Shown piece after piece: positions 1-12,016 of a stretch of 64,000 nucleotides of DNA. Positions within the stretch are counted from its first letter, which is position 1. Every line of letters starts with the position of its first letter. A model generated the notes under the pieces. That model saw nothing but the letters and a program-made list of their open reading frames with translations. It was not told where the DNA came from and ran no database searches. Made by a program: the position numbers and the translations under genes. Source of the stretch: Cryptomeria japonica (Eukaryota > Streptophyta > Pinopsida > Cupressales > Cupressaceae); assembly GCF_030272615.1 (NCBI RefSeq), contig NC_081414.1, positions 6,211,001-6,275,000 on the forward strand, in the 5' to 3' direction.

Positions 1-2271
1 ATCAAATGTCTAAGATCGGATCAAGGAGGATAATTTACATCTAAGGAATTTAATGCATTCTATGAAGTGAATGGAATCAGAAGACAGCTATCAACACCTC
101 AGACACCACAACAAAACGGAGTTGTTGAAAGGAAAAACAAAACTATCTTGGATGCTACTAGAAGTATGTTATCAGAAGCAAACCTACCACATGTATATTG
201 GAGAGAGGCAGTAAGTACAACGGTCTATACATTCAACAAAGTTCACATCAAAGGTGAAATCGGTAAGACTCCTCATGAACTTTGGTTTGGTATTACTCCT
301 ACTCTTAAATATTTCAGAATATTTGGAAGTAAATGCTATATTAGAAGAGATGAGTATATTGGGAAATTTGATCCTAGAAGTGATGAAGGAATATTTCTTG
401 GTTATTCATCTAAAAGTAAAGTATATAGATGTTTTAACAAAAGATTGCAAAAAATTGTTGAGAGTACAAATGTGAAGATTGATGAACAATTCAGAGGAAC
501 TTCAAGGTATATAGACTCTGAACCGGCAATAGAAATTCTAACAAATGAACCTACACTGAATCCACCGGTATAGAATGAAGATCCAGTTACACCGGTATCA
601 TCTGAAAATTCCACAGTAACTGAGGAACAACAGCAAACAAAGACACCCTGGTATGTAAGACTAAATCATTCTGAAGATCAGATAATTGGAAATAAGTATA
701 AAGGAGTTATGACAAGAGGAAGATTGGCAAATGAAGAGGTATGTCTTATTTCTCAAATTGAACCATCATCAGTTGATGAGGCATGTGAAGATAAACATTG
801 GACTAAAGTTATGGAAGAAGAATTAGAACAAATTGAGAAGAATAACACTTGGACATTAGTTCCCCGGCCTAAAGATAAAAATGTAATTGGAACCAAATGG
901 GTATTCAAAAACAAACTTAATGAAGATGGTAAGGTAATCAGAAATAAAGAAAGACTAGTGTGTAATGGATATTCTCAGAAAGAAGGAATTGATTATAATG
1001 AGACCTTTGCACCGGTAGCCAGAATTGAGGCAGTCAGATTTTTTTGGCTTTTGCAGCACATAAGAACTACAAAGTATATCAAATGGATATTAAATGTGCA
1101 ATTATGAATGGAGATCTTGAAGAAGAAGTTTACATTGAACAACCTGATGGATTTTCTTTGGCAGATAACAAAGATATGGTTTGTAGGTTAAGGAAAGCTT
1201 TGTATGGATTGAAACAAGCTCCAAGAGCTTGGTATGCAAGATTGGATAAGTATCTTTTGAAGATTGGTTTTTCTAAAGGTAATGCTGACAACAACTTATA
1301 TTATAAAATGACTAATGATGACATCTTGGTTATAGAATTTTTTGTTGATGATATAATCTTTGGAGGAGAAAATGGATTATGTAAAGAATTTTCTATTGAA
1401 ATGCAACAAGAATTTGAAATGTCTATGATTTGAGAAATAAAATTCTTTTTAGGATTGCAGATTTCACAGATTGACAAAGGTATATTCTTGAGTCAATCCA
1501 AGTACTTAAAGGAGTTACTAAAGAAATTTGGGATGGAGAACTCTAAACCAGTAAGCACACTTATGACTACAAGTGACAATCTATCACTAAGGGATGAATC
1601 TATATCTGTTAATCCAACTAGGTACAAATCTATGATAGGAGGCTTACTGTATTTTACATAAACCAGACTTGATATCATGAATGTAGTATGTATTGTTTCA
1701 AGATTTCAGAGTAATCCTAGAGAAAATCATGAATCAGCAGTAAAAAGGATTTTTTCAGTACTTACAAGGCACTATAAATATTGGATAATGGTATCCTAGA
1801 GATGAAAACTTTGATTTATGTGCATACACAGATGCAAATTGGGCAGGAGATGTGGATGATAGAAAAAGCACCACCGGCGGAGCATTTTTTCTTGGAAACA
1901 GACTAGTTTCTTGGTTGAGTAAGAAACAAAGTTGTACATCCTTATCAACAACAACTAATTGTGCATAGGTACTATGGCTTAAACAAATGTTGAAAGACAT
2001 AAAGGTAAATTGCAAGGAACCTATTACTATCTATTGTGACAACACTGCAGCAAGTGATATATCTAAGAATCCGGTACTACATTATAAAACCAAACATGTT
2101 TCTATCAAACTGAATTTTCTAAGTGATAATGTTGAAGCAAAATAAATAAAACTGGTCTATGTGAATACTAAAGAGAAGATTGCAGATATTTTCACTAAAC
2201 CTTTGCCTAAGGAGACTTTTGAATATATTAGAGATCATCTTGGGGTCATACCCCCACCGGTAGATACTTAG
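1..2271 (+). pseudogene. Element A pol remnant: integrase, RT, RNase H
   Basis: This is the C-terminal two thirds of a copia polyprotein, which would integrate and reverse-transcribe the element in a virus-like particle. The integrase core shows RSDQGG at its second Asp (codon 19-21), and the next expected Glu codon is TAA (31-33). The later NGVVERKN motif keeps its Glu (127-129). RT begins near 780 ([19 protein letters not shown]) and carries FVDDIIFGG at 1341-1352. RNase H follows with DANWAGDVDDRKST and ends at TAG 2269-2271. Stops lie at 571, 1431 and 1659, and frames change near 1040 and 1755. RNase H lacks the usual EAEY segment near 1948: the frame runs from SLST straight to TTNCA. It is a decayed gene. 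Confidence 0.92.
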
Positions 2272-2596
2272 GAAGTTGATGTTTGTCATCAATCGATAGA
2301 ATTATCAGAGAAATCTTTTACTCTGGCTTTGATGAGGAAGCTACTTCTTAGGGGGAGTAGTGGTATACTAAACTAGTTGGTATTTTGTATATGAACTTGG
2401 TTTTATAGTAACTTTGGCATTTGATGTCAAAGGGGGAGAGATTGGTATGGAAAAACAAAAGGAAACATATGTCACTCTTAGGGGGAGAGATTACTTATAT
2501 TTTGGCAATTGTTGGTATTTTGGTATTTGGCATTTTTGTTTTGGCACTTTGATGGTTTTTCCATCTTGTGTTGCCATCAATGTCAAAGGGGGAGAT
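2272..2596 (+). other. Element A repeated polypurine tracts before 3' LTR
   Basis: The 325 bases between pol and the LTR hold four GGGGGAG tracts, near 2351, 2430, 2481 and 2586. The last (aaagggggaga, ending at 2595) abuts the LTR and should be the plus-strand primer. The stretch also repeats phrases such as ttggtattttgg and ttggcatttgat. Several purine tracts in tandem are a known trait of sirevirus-type copia elements. Confidence 0.8.
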
Positions 2597-3660
2597 TGTT
2601 GGTATTTTGGTATGGTTTTGTCATTGATGTCAACACCTACTAACACTTATCAACTCTGGCACTTTGGAGAATCAGCAACATTCATCGGCAAGCAAATGAC
2701 TCATGCATAGTCACCGGTATCTGGTACACTGACAGGATATAATGATCACCGACACTTGGAATGGCATGGAAAACACTTGGTTATGTCGAAGACATCATTT
2801 TGACACTTTGTCTTGGAGATTTGATTATTGGCATATTCGTATTTTCATATTTGTTGTTACCGACAAATAGGTCTAGGTTATACACCAGCAGGTTTATCTT
2901 TTCCAGATCAGCATGACACGCTATGGAGATGATTTATTATTGTTGAAAATGCATTAAGCTGACATGTTGAATCAATTATTGCATCGAGCATTAATTTATT
3001 TGTAAATTAATTTTATTGTAATATCCTTTAGAGCCGACCTACTAAAATTGGTCCTAGGTTATAATATAAATGTAAGATCTTATTTGTAAGATCAGATGTG
3101 GAATGCAAAGAAGAATTGTGAGAAGGTATATGCGAGAATAAGCAGAGCTATACACACAGACATCATTTGAAGGTGAAGCAAGGTTTTTGTGAAAGCATAT
3201 CAGAACTACACCGGTACTGAATCTAGCATGTGAAGATGCTATTTTGAGCAGTACATTTTATTGGATTTAACCATCCAATTGTAGTCAGTGTGACTCCTAT
3301 TTTGTGTTTGAGCAGTGAGCTCTAGGCGCTTGGCCTTTTTGCATGTGCAGACCCCATTTGTATACACTTACTATCTACAGTAGTATCATCTAATTGTGGG
3401 TAAGGTTTCCCACCATGGTTTTTCCCCTTACAGGGTTTCCACGTACAAATATTGGTGTCAAGTGTTGTGGATGACTTTGTCTTTTTGTTTCATGCATTAA
3501 TATTTATTGGTATTGCAATAAATTGATAAAACTGTCTACTGGTATAAAAGACCGGTTTACCGATATCAAGCAATAAGTTGGTTAAGTTGTTTTGGTTTGA
3601 ATTTATATAACAACTGATTCACACCCCCCTCCCCCTCTCAGTTGCCTCCGGGACCTAACA
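2597..3660 (+). repeat. Element A 3' LTR
   Basis: The LTR is 1,064 bp, starts tgttggtatt directly after a polypurine tract and ends ggacctaaca. It contains a GACC...GGTC dyad (3036-3053) immediately before a TATA-like stretch (3060-3071). It also has a GTTTTTCCCCTTACAGGG module near 3418 and a C-rich tract near 3626-3640, both shared with other copia LTRs in the window. Only this LTR is in the window. Confidence 0.9.
3060..3071 (+). promoter_or_regulatory. TATA-like box in element A LTR
   Basis: The sequence tataatataaat lies 6 bases after a GACC/GGTC dyad and in the middle of the LTR, where the U3/R promoter is expected. The same dyad-then-TATA order is seen in the LTRs of B, E and G. Confidence 0.45.
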
Positions 3661-4350
3661 AAAATGTGTATTAAGAGACAAATTGAATGAAGTCGATGAA
3701 GTTGTCAGAAATAAAACTAGACTGGTTTGCAAAGGGTATTCTCAGAAAGAAGGAATTGATTATGAGGAGACTTTTGCTCTAGTGGCCAGACTTGAAGTTG
3801 TTAGACTGTTTCTTGCATATGCTTCTTATAAATATTTCAAGGTATATCGGATGGATGTAAAATATGCCTTTTTAAATGGTGATCTTGAGGAAGATGTCTA
3901 CATTGAGCAACCTGGTGGATTTTAATTATCAGATGATGGAGACATGGTATGTAAACCGAAGAAAGCTCTTTATGGATTGAAGCAAACCCCTAGAGCCTGG
4001 TATGCTAGATTAGATAAATATTTGCTAAAATTGGGATTTAGTAAAGGTGTTGTTGATAGTAATCTGTACTTTAAGATAGAGAATGATAATATCTTTATTG
4101 TTGAAGTCTTTGTTGATGATATTATCTTTGGAGGTGATGATGACTTGAGCATGAAGTTTGTTGATGATATGCAAAAAGAATTTGAGATGTCTATGATAGG
4201 AGAGATGAAATTTTTCTTAGGTTTGCAAATTTCACAGACTAGAAAAGGGTATATTTATATCTCAAACTAAGCATGTGAAGGAACTGCTAAAGAAGTTTGG
4301 GCTAGATGACTCCAAACCAGTTGGAACTCCTGTGGTGACTAGTTGTAAAT
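3661..4350 (+). pseudogene. Element B pol remnant, RT part
   Basis: The translated sequence begins mid-RT at the expected [10 protein letters not shown] position (here [10 protein letters not shown]) and continues with [19 protein letters not shown]. The catalytic FVDDIIFGG lies at 4109-4120. An in-frame TAA follows GGF near 3923 and a frame change occurs near 4250 (KGYIYIS). The piece stops at 4350, where element C is inserted after codon fragments for TSCK. The final five bases, taaat (4346-4350), are the left target duplication of C. Coding resumes in frame at 12017. It is a decayed RT fragment of the copia family. Confidence 0.92.
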
Positions 4351-5989
4351 TGATAACTCAATGATGAACAGATAGTACTAACTTGATACTGAGAGGGGGG
4401 GGTGAATCAGTATAGGCAAAAATATAGTCCTAAACCGGTTTGACAGCAGACACTTCAAATGACTGGCAAACAATGACACCGGTTTGAAACAGAGTGCAAC
4501 AAGTAACGCTAAGAATGACTGAGACAAGCATTAACCGGTTACTCACTTAGCTTTTCACTCAACTTAAGACTACACTACCATTTCACCCTTATGCATAAAT
4601 AGGTAATCTATCATCAGATCATAATCACAGCTAGTTCAACATGTTTTATTGACAGACATAAAACACAAAACCATGATATGCTTGACAGACAATAGGAAAG
4701 CATCACAAGATAAAAGCATCACACATGGCACACATATTTTTCACGTGGAAACCCAACTGGGAAAAACCATGGTGGGGATGAATACCCACAAGCTATTTTT
4801 GAACTCTTTAGAAGTCCGCTCTGTTAGGAGCCTTGTCTGGTTAGAGACATTACAATAGGTTCTGCTAGGAACTGATCTTGTTAGGGATCACCCGGTTAAG
4901 GGATAGCTAGAATACCTAGTTAAGGGTTAAACCCTATTAAAGGTTACCTTGTTAGAGGATTTCAAGAACTCAATAGCTAAAGGATTTTGAACTTAATAGC
5001 TTTGAATTACCCTATTAAAGGATTTACAGCAAGCCGGTTAACGCTACCCTGTTAAGGGATTTTCCAATTGTTGAGGTGGTTAGAGATCAATAGGTATTAC
5101 AATGATATGGTAACAACACTCAATGTCAATGCAGATCTGCTTGAGCTCCTCTTCACCTTCTGCACTTACACTCTGTAGGTATCACTTCTCTCCTTTGGGT
5201 CTGGTAAGAATCATGTATCCCTTCTCTTGGATACACACACACAACTTTTGCCAACAACCTCAAAAAGAGACACAACATCGACCTTATAGGAAAACAAATA
5301 GGTTGGTTGCATAAACCCTAAACCCTAAACCTGTTAGGTTAAGGAATTCAAACGGTTCAATCCTGACCGTTGAGAACACTGCATTAAATGCAACAATTCT
5401 TGATCCAATCTCAAGACATTCTCCATTGTCCATTTCCACTGATTTTATGGCGGCTGATAACCCATCACACGTTATCACCGTTTTACAGACTTCTCACATT
5501 CCCGAGGTAGATAGGAACAATCTCCTTCATGCAAGATCCTTCACGCGCACAAGGCTTATGTGGCAACATGATCTATTCTTTCTTACCATGCTAACTCATC
5601 ACACAAAGTCACCAATTGAGCCACACAGGCTTGAAGTACTTAAACTAGAAACCCTAAAGTTGAGACTACCAACCAGTAGTCATACAATACTTCCATGAGC
5701 CGGTTCACATAACTATATGCCGGTTCATCATGAACAAACACACTGCTTCACTTTGGCACACATGTCGGTTCACAGTGTTCTACCAGTTCTCTCATATGTC
5801 AGTTCTCACTTCTTCAACATATTGACATCAATGACAACATACAATGTCATGCTTCACTTTGGCACAAATGTCGGTTCAGAGTGTTCTATCGGTTCTCTCA
5901 TATGCCGGTTCTCACTTCTTCAGCATATTGACATCAATGACAACATACAATGTCATTATGTCCTCATACCAGTTCACATAATGCCAACA
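4351..5989 (-). repeat. Element C 3' LTR (left copy)
   Basis: This 1,639-bp LTR starts tgataactca and ends atgccaaca on the plus strand, and pairs with 10368-12011. It carries a run of eight G near 4396 and a module (gtggaaaccc...gggaaaaacc) near 4745. A plant telomere-like aaaccctaaaccctaaa stretch lies near 5314. Its inner end abuts a polypurine tract. Confidence 0.94.
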
Positions 5990-6194
5990 ATCTCCCCCTT
6001 TGGCATTGATGGCAATAAACAAAGATATCTTCTCCGCTTCACATCTTCTCCCCCTTTGATAACAATGCCAAAGTGGAGGCACAAGCTTCCCCGTTCCATT
6101 ATGCTGCTCCCCCTGAGGAGTAGCATCCTTCAACACATCAATCATGAAGAAAAATTTGACTATGCAATACCTGACTGATGTGGAGCATATACCT
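5990..6194 (-). other. Element C repeated polypurine tracts
   Basis: Read on the minus strand, GGGGGAG tracts occur near 6108, 6050 and 5991-6001. The last one adjoins the 3' LTR and is the likely plus-strand primer. No gene is visible in this stretch. Confidence 0.75.
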
Positions 6195-9100
6195 TTAGTT
6201 TACCTCGTAAAGGGGCAACACCCCTAATTCACCTCTTAAGTACATAAATGTAGCCTTTGGGAGAGGCTTAGTGAATATGTTTGTTAAGTTCTCCTGACTG
6301 GAAACATGTTCTAGTGCAATCTCTTTGTTCTGAACCTTTTCCCTCAAGAAATGATACTTAAGCTCAAAGTGCTTGGTTCTAGAATGTAAAACCGTATTCT
6401 TGGAGATATTAATTGCACTAGTATTGTCACAAAATATACTTACCAGTTCAGATATAGGAACTTTGAAGCCATTTAATACATGCTTCATCCAAATTGTCTG
6501 AGTGTAGTTCATGAAAGCTGCAGCATACTCTGCTTCCACTGTAGACTGAGAGATACAACTCTGCTTCTTACTCATCCATGAGACCAGTCTACCACAGAGA
6601 AAGAATCCACCACCTGTTGTGCTTTTTTGGTCATCTATATTGCTTGCCCAATCAGCATCTGTGTATACTTTCAAGTTGAAATCCTTGCTATAAGGATACC
6701 GTAATCCATAGTCAACAGTTCCCTTCAGATACCTAAGAATCCGCTTGACTGCAACCAAGTGAGATTCTCTTGGGTTTTTCTAGAATCTTGCAATAATGCC
6801 AACTGCATGTGCAATATCTGGTCTTCTATGCACTACATAATGCAACTTACCAATCATTGATCGGTATTCCTTCTCATCAACCAATTCTAAGTCATCTTCT
6901 TTAGATAGCTTACAACCGCTCACCATCGAAGTACCAACCGGTTTGCTATCTTCCATGCCAAAGGTCTTCAACACCTCTTTGACATACTTGGACTGAGTGA
7001 TAAAGATTCCATCCTTCATCTGCTGGATCTGCAGTCCAATGAAGAATTTAATCTCCCCTATGAGTGACATTTCAAATTCTTTCTTCATCTCATCTACAAA
7101 CTCATGACTCATCTTGTCATCTCCACCAAAGATAATGTCATCAACAAATACCTCACAGATCAAGATCTGATCTCCTTCAGACTTCAAGTAGATATTACTA
7201 TCTTCACTTGTTCTCTCAAATCCAATCTTCACAAGATGGAAATGTAGACGTTCATACCATGCTCTAGGTGCCTGCTTTAGTCCATATAAGGCTTTATGTA
7301 GCCTACATACCATGTTACTATCTTCAGATAGGGCAAACCCATTTGGTTGCTCAATATACACCTCCTCTTCAAGTACACCATTTAGGAATGCAGATTTTAC
7401 ATCCATTTGATATACTTTGAAACCTTTAAAAGCTGCATATGCAAGAAGCATACATACTCCTTCCAATCTAGCTATGGGAGCAAAGGTTTCACCATAGTCT
7501 TCTCCTTCTTCTTGAGCATATCCTTTGCACACTAATCTGGCTTTGTTCCTAATCACTATGCCATCCTCATTCAGCTTATTTCTGAAAACCCATTTAGTAC
7601 CAATGATATTTTTGTGCTCTGGTCTGGGTAGCAAAGACCATGTACCATTTTTCTCTATCTAGTCAAGTTCCTCTTCCATTGCCTTGATCCAGTCTTCATC
7701 CTTATGTGCCTCTTTGAATGATTTAGGCTCAAATTCAGAGATCATACATCAGTTTTCTCTGACCTTTCTTCTTGTAAGGATTCCTACATCCTTATCTCCT
7801 ATGATCTGCTTAGGATCACGATTCAGCTTGACATATCGAGGAATGGTCTTGATAGATTCCTCTTGCTTTTCTTCTTCATCCTCATCTCTATCAGTATGAG
7901 CATCTACATTTGCCGGTGTAGGAACATTGTTACTAGTACTCGGTTGGCTATCAACTGGTTCCCACAAGGTTGCAACCGGTTCGTTTACCGCTTGCTCACT
8001 ATCAGTTTCCTTAGTTTTCTCAGAGGTTTCATCAACTCTTACATTGATGCTTTCCATAATTCTGTGATTCCTATTGTTGAAACACTTGAGAGCTTTGCTC
8101 TTGGTGGAATATCCTAGGAATATTTCCTCATCACATTTCGCATCAAATTTGCTCTGGTGTTCACTCCTCTTGATGTAACATTTGCTACCAAACACTCTAA
8201 AGTAGCTAACCACAGGTGTCTTACCAGTCCAATATTCATAAGGAGTTTTATCCTTACCTTTCTTGATGAGTACCCGGTTCATTGTGTAGACTGCAGTGCT
8301 CACCGCTTCTCTCCAAAAGGTGTGAGCTACCTTTCCTTGAATCAACATGGTTCTAGCTGCTTCAACCATAGTTCGATTATTCCTCTCTTCTAGGCCATTC
8401 TACTATGGAGTCCGGGGGCAAACAGTTGCCTCTTGATGCCATGTTCTTCACAGTACTTGTTGAATTCACCGAAAGTGAATTCCCCTCCTTGATTAGTTCT
8501 CAGGAACTTGATCCTTTTACCACTTTCCTTCTCCACTAATGCTCTAAAAGCTTTGAACTTTACAAAGGCTTCAGACTTGTCTTTCAAGAATGTGACCCAC
8601 ATCATTCTTGAGCAGTCATCAGTGAGAATCATGAAGTACCTATCACCCTGCACACTTCTAGTTTTCATAGGACCACACAAATCAATATGCACAAGGTCAA
8701 GCAAGTTGTCAGCAGTGAAAGATTTACCTTTAAAGGTTGAGGAAGACATTTTCCCCAATTGACACTCTCTGCACAAGGTATTATCCAGCTTGCTTAGCAC
8801 CGACAACCCTCTAACTGCCTTGATCTTACTAGCCTTCACAATGTTATCAAAGTTTACATGGTAGAGTCTCCTATGCCATATCCAGCTATCATCAAATTTA
8901 GCCATAAGACATGTACTTATATTTACATTTAGTTGAAATAGGTTACCTTTGGTCTGCATGCCGGTGGCCACCAATTCACCATTCTTTCCTTTGATTCTGC
9001 AAACTCCATTCTTGAATTCCAGAGTGAGGCCATTGTCATTCAGCTGGGCAACACTCAGAAGGTTGTGTCTAAGACCATCAACCCAATACACATTGTCAGT

Positions 9101-9480
9101 ACTAGTCTTTCCATTCAGAGAGATGGACCCTCTGCCTTTGACCGTGCATGGTGCATCATTGCCAAAGTGAACCACACCACCATAATACTCCTCCAAGGAT
9201 AGAAACTTGCTCCGGTCACCAGTCATATGGTGAGAATAGCCACTGTCAATGATCCACTCATTGGAATTATCAAACCAGGAGACAAGAGCCTTCTTGTTTG
9301 ACACATCTTCCTTGACAACAACAAACACAATATCTTCATTTTCTTCATCCTCTGATTCTTCATCTATGACACCTTCATCAACTGCCACAAAATAGTTTCT
9401 CCGGTTTCCTCCTTTGAATTTCTTGAACCTTTTCAGTTTGTCCTTGTTGTTGCCATTAGGATAGTTTACAACAATATATC
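6195..9480 (-). pseudogene. Element C pol: protease, integrase, RT, RNase H, decayed
   Basis: Minus-strand order is protease, integrase, RT, RNase H. Protease shows WIIDSGYSHHMTGD. The GAG-pre region shows WHRRLYHVNFDN, and the integrase zinc region CRECQLGK. The integrase core reads LRTNQGGEF, so the second catalytic Asp is Asn (codon 8492-8494). The usual QQ before NG is two TAG codons near 8400. RT carries FVDDIIFGG at 7137-7148, and RNase H has TDADWAS and VEAEYAAA. The coding region changes frame near 9470 and 8380 and has stops near 7748, 7635 and 6780. The last ORF ends at 6195 with GVLPLYEVN. The asparagine and stops make the copy inactive. Confidence 0.93.
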
Positions 9481-10296
9481 CTATTCAGTTACAAGAAAAG
9501 AAAAGCATTTCAAAGGTAGCTTACCTCTGTATTTGCCGGTTCCTTTAGGAAGTTTCCTAGAAAGGAGAGCTTCAAATGCCATCAAAATCTCCTCATCATC
9601 CATTTCTCTACACTGTCTTGGTTCACCACTAGTGCTAGCTTCTTTTCCTTTTCTGGATGGTACTGCAGAAGCTTTAAAAGTTGATTTGATGTTTTGAACA
9701 CTACCATCAAAACTATTTAGCTCATAGGCTGTCAACTTTGCAATGATGGAGTCTAGGGATACCTTAGTCTTGTCTATTGATCTTAGCTCTTGAATAGCAA
9801 CAACCCTTATTGCATAGACCGGCAATAGGGATCTCAGGACTTTGCTTACCACAGTGGAATCTTCTATTTTACCACCTGGACTCTTGATATATCCAACAAC
9901 TCTTTTGATTCTTATTCCATACTGTTGAATGGTCTCACCTTCAACCATCTACATATCTTCAAACTTCCCTCTAAGGCTTTCTTCTTTAGCTTGTTTTACA
10001 TGCTCATCACTGCCATAGATATTTTCAAGAGTATCCCATACCTCTTTCGGATTTACCTTATCCTGAACATCAATAAACTCAATGTCAGAAAAACTACTAA
10101 TTAGGGCTTCCATGACTTGCCCATTCTCCTGCATCTCTCTCTTTTGGTCATCGGTAAGGGTACCAGTAGGAGCAACATAGGCAGTCTCAACATAGCTCCA
10201 GTGTTGAGCACCCATGCTTCTGATGTATATCTTCATTCTATCTTTCCATATACTGAAATTTTCTCTGTTAAACTTTGGACCTTCCCTCTTCATCAT
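9481..10296 (-). pseudogene. Element C gag, decayed
   Basis: Translation starts MMKREGPKFNRENFSIWKDR, typical of the N-terminus of copia capsid protein. It runs through RGKFEDM, a TAG at 9949, and VEGETIQQYGIRIKRVVGYI to KLPLKCFSF. The frame then runs into a stop, because a short insertion disrupts the CCHC zinc knuckle. In the other frame the knuckle reads CFSCN, stop, IGY, so the knuckle His is Tyr and the last Cys is lost. The protein would package element RNA. The start lies 57 bases downstream of the primer binding site, as expected for gag. Confidence 0.9.
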
Positions 10297-10352
10297 TAGA
10301 GAAGGATCTTTACCTCAAGCGGTTAAGCTTATAGCACAGAGGACCTAGAGGG

Positions 10353-10364
10353 TGCTCTGATACC
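10353..10364 (-). other. Element C primer binding site (initiator tRNA-Met type)
   Basis: The minus strand reads TGGTATCAGAGC three bases inside the 5' LTR. This is the standard complement to the 3' end of plant initiator tRNA-Met used by most copia elements, and it fixes the orientation of C. Confidence 0.92.
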
Positions 10365-10367
10365 AAT

Positions 10368-12011
10368 TGATAACTCAATGATGAACGGATAGTACTAACC
10401 CGGTACTAAGAGGGGGGGGGGGGGGTGAATCAGTACAGGCAAAAATACAATCCTAAACCGGTTTGACAGTAGACACTTCAAATGACTGGCAAACAATGAC
10501 ACCGGTTTGAAACAGAGTGCAACCGGTAAAGCTAAGAATGACCGAGACAAGCATTAACCAGTTACTCACTTAGCTTTTCACTCAATCAAGACTACACTAC
10601 CATTTCACCCTTATGCATAAACAGGTAATCTATCATCAAATCATAATAACAACTAGCTCAACATGTTTTATTGATAGGCATAAAACACAGAACCATGATA
10701 TGCTTGACAGACAATAGGAAAGCATCACAAGATAAAAGCATCACACATGACACATATATTTTTCACGTGGAAACCCAACTGGGAAAAACCATGGTGGGGA
10801 TGAATACCCACAAGCTATTTTTGAACTCTTTAGAAGTTTGCTCTATTAGGAGCCTTGTCCGGTTAGAGACATTACAATAGGTTCTGCTAGGAACCGATCT
10901 TGTTAGGGATCAACTGGTTAAGGGATAGCTAGAATACCCGGTTAAGGGTTAAACCCTGTTAAAGGTTACCTTGTTAGAGGATTTCAAGAACTCAATAGCT
11001 AAAGGATTTCAAACTCAATAGCTTTGAATTACCCTATTAAAGGATTTACAGCAAGCCGATTAAGGCTACCCTGTTAAGGGATTTTCCAACTGTTGAGGTG
11101 GTTAGAGATCAATAGGTATTATAATGATCTGGTAACAACACTCAATGCTAATGCAGATCCACTCAAGCTCCTCTTCACCTTCTGCACTTACACTCTGTAG
11201 GTATCACTTCTCTCCTTTGGGTCTGGCAAGAATCACGTATCCCTTCTCTTGGATACACACACACAACTTTTACCAACAACCTTAGAAAGAGACACAACAT
11301 CGACCTTACAGGAAAACAGATAGGTCGGTAGCATAAACCCTAAACCCTAAACATGTTAGGTTAAGGAATTCAAATGGTTCAATCTTGACCATTGAGCACA
11401 CTGCACTAAATGCAGCAGTTCTTGATCCAATCTCAAGACATTCTCCATTGTCCATTTCCACCGAATTTATGGCGGCTGATAACCCATCACACGTTATCAC
11501 CGTTTTATAGACTTCTCACATTCTTGAGGTAGATAGGAACAATCTCCTTCATGCAAGATCCTTCACACGCACAAGGCTTATGTGGCAACACAATCTGTTA
11601 ACTATTACCATGCTAACTCATCACACAAAGTCACCGGTTGAGCCACACAGGCTTGAAGTACTTAAACCAGAAACCCTGAAGTTGAGACTACCAAACGATA
11701 GTCATACAATACTTCCATGAGCCAGTTCACATAACTATATGTCAGTTCATCATGAACAAACACACCGCTTCACTTTGGCACAAATGTTGATTCATAGTGT
11801 TCTACTGGTTCTCTCATATGTTGGTTCTCACTTCTTCCGCATATTGACATCAAGGACAACATACAATGTCATGCTTCACTTTGGTACAAATGTCGGTTCA
11901 TAGTGTTCTTTCGGTTCTCTCATATGTCGGTTCTCACTTCTTTAGCATATTGGCATCAATGACAACATACAATGTCATTATGTCCTCATACTGGTTCACA
12001 TAATGCCAACA
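10368..12011 (-). repeat. Element C 5' LTR (right copy)
   Basis: This 1,644-bp LTR starts tgataactca and ends aatgccaaca on the plus strand. It matches 4351-5989 along its whole length. It has a longer G run (14 bases near 10411), and the telomere-like aaaccctaaaccctaaa near 11337 is conserved. Confidence 0.94.
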
Positions 12012-12016
12012 TAAAT

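Larger units (their letters stand above)
1..3660 (+). mobile_element. Element A: Ty1/copia retrotransposon, 5' part outside window
   Basis: The element runs from the left edge, inside integrase, through RT and RNase H, a set of polypurine tracts and a complete 3' LTR ending in ctaaca at 3660. It lies inside element B: base 3661 resumes B in the middle of its RT coding sequence, so aaaat (3661-3665) is the expected right copy of the target duplication. The left copy is outside the window. The pol region has many stops and at least two frameshifts, so it is a dead copy. Gene order (integrase before RT) places it in Ty1/copia. Confidence 0.93.
4351..12011 (-). mobile_element. Element C: complete but decayed Ty1/copia element
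   Basis: C is 7,661 bp, with two LTRs, a primer binding site, gag, pol and polypurine tracts on the minus strand. The 5-bp target duplication taaat is present at 4346-4350 and 12012-12016. The RT reading frame of host element B is restored when C and one copy of the duplication are removed. The two LTRs differ at roughly 6 % of sites in the stretch I compared by eye. Gag and pol carry stops and frameshifts, so it is not autonomous. Confidence 0.95.

Noticed and set aside
67-573. A host gene at the left edge
   Set aside because: Motifs TPQQNGVVERKN and the downstream RT show it is copia integrase.
5123-6178. Open frames inside the C LTR
   Set aside because: The corresponding frames differ or are broken in the other LTR, so they are chance frames.
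10406-10426. The long G run as an assembly error
   Set aside because: Similar G or C runs occur at the same position in the LTRs of every copia family here, so it is a real feature. The exact length may still be uncertain.
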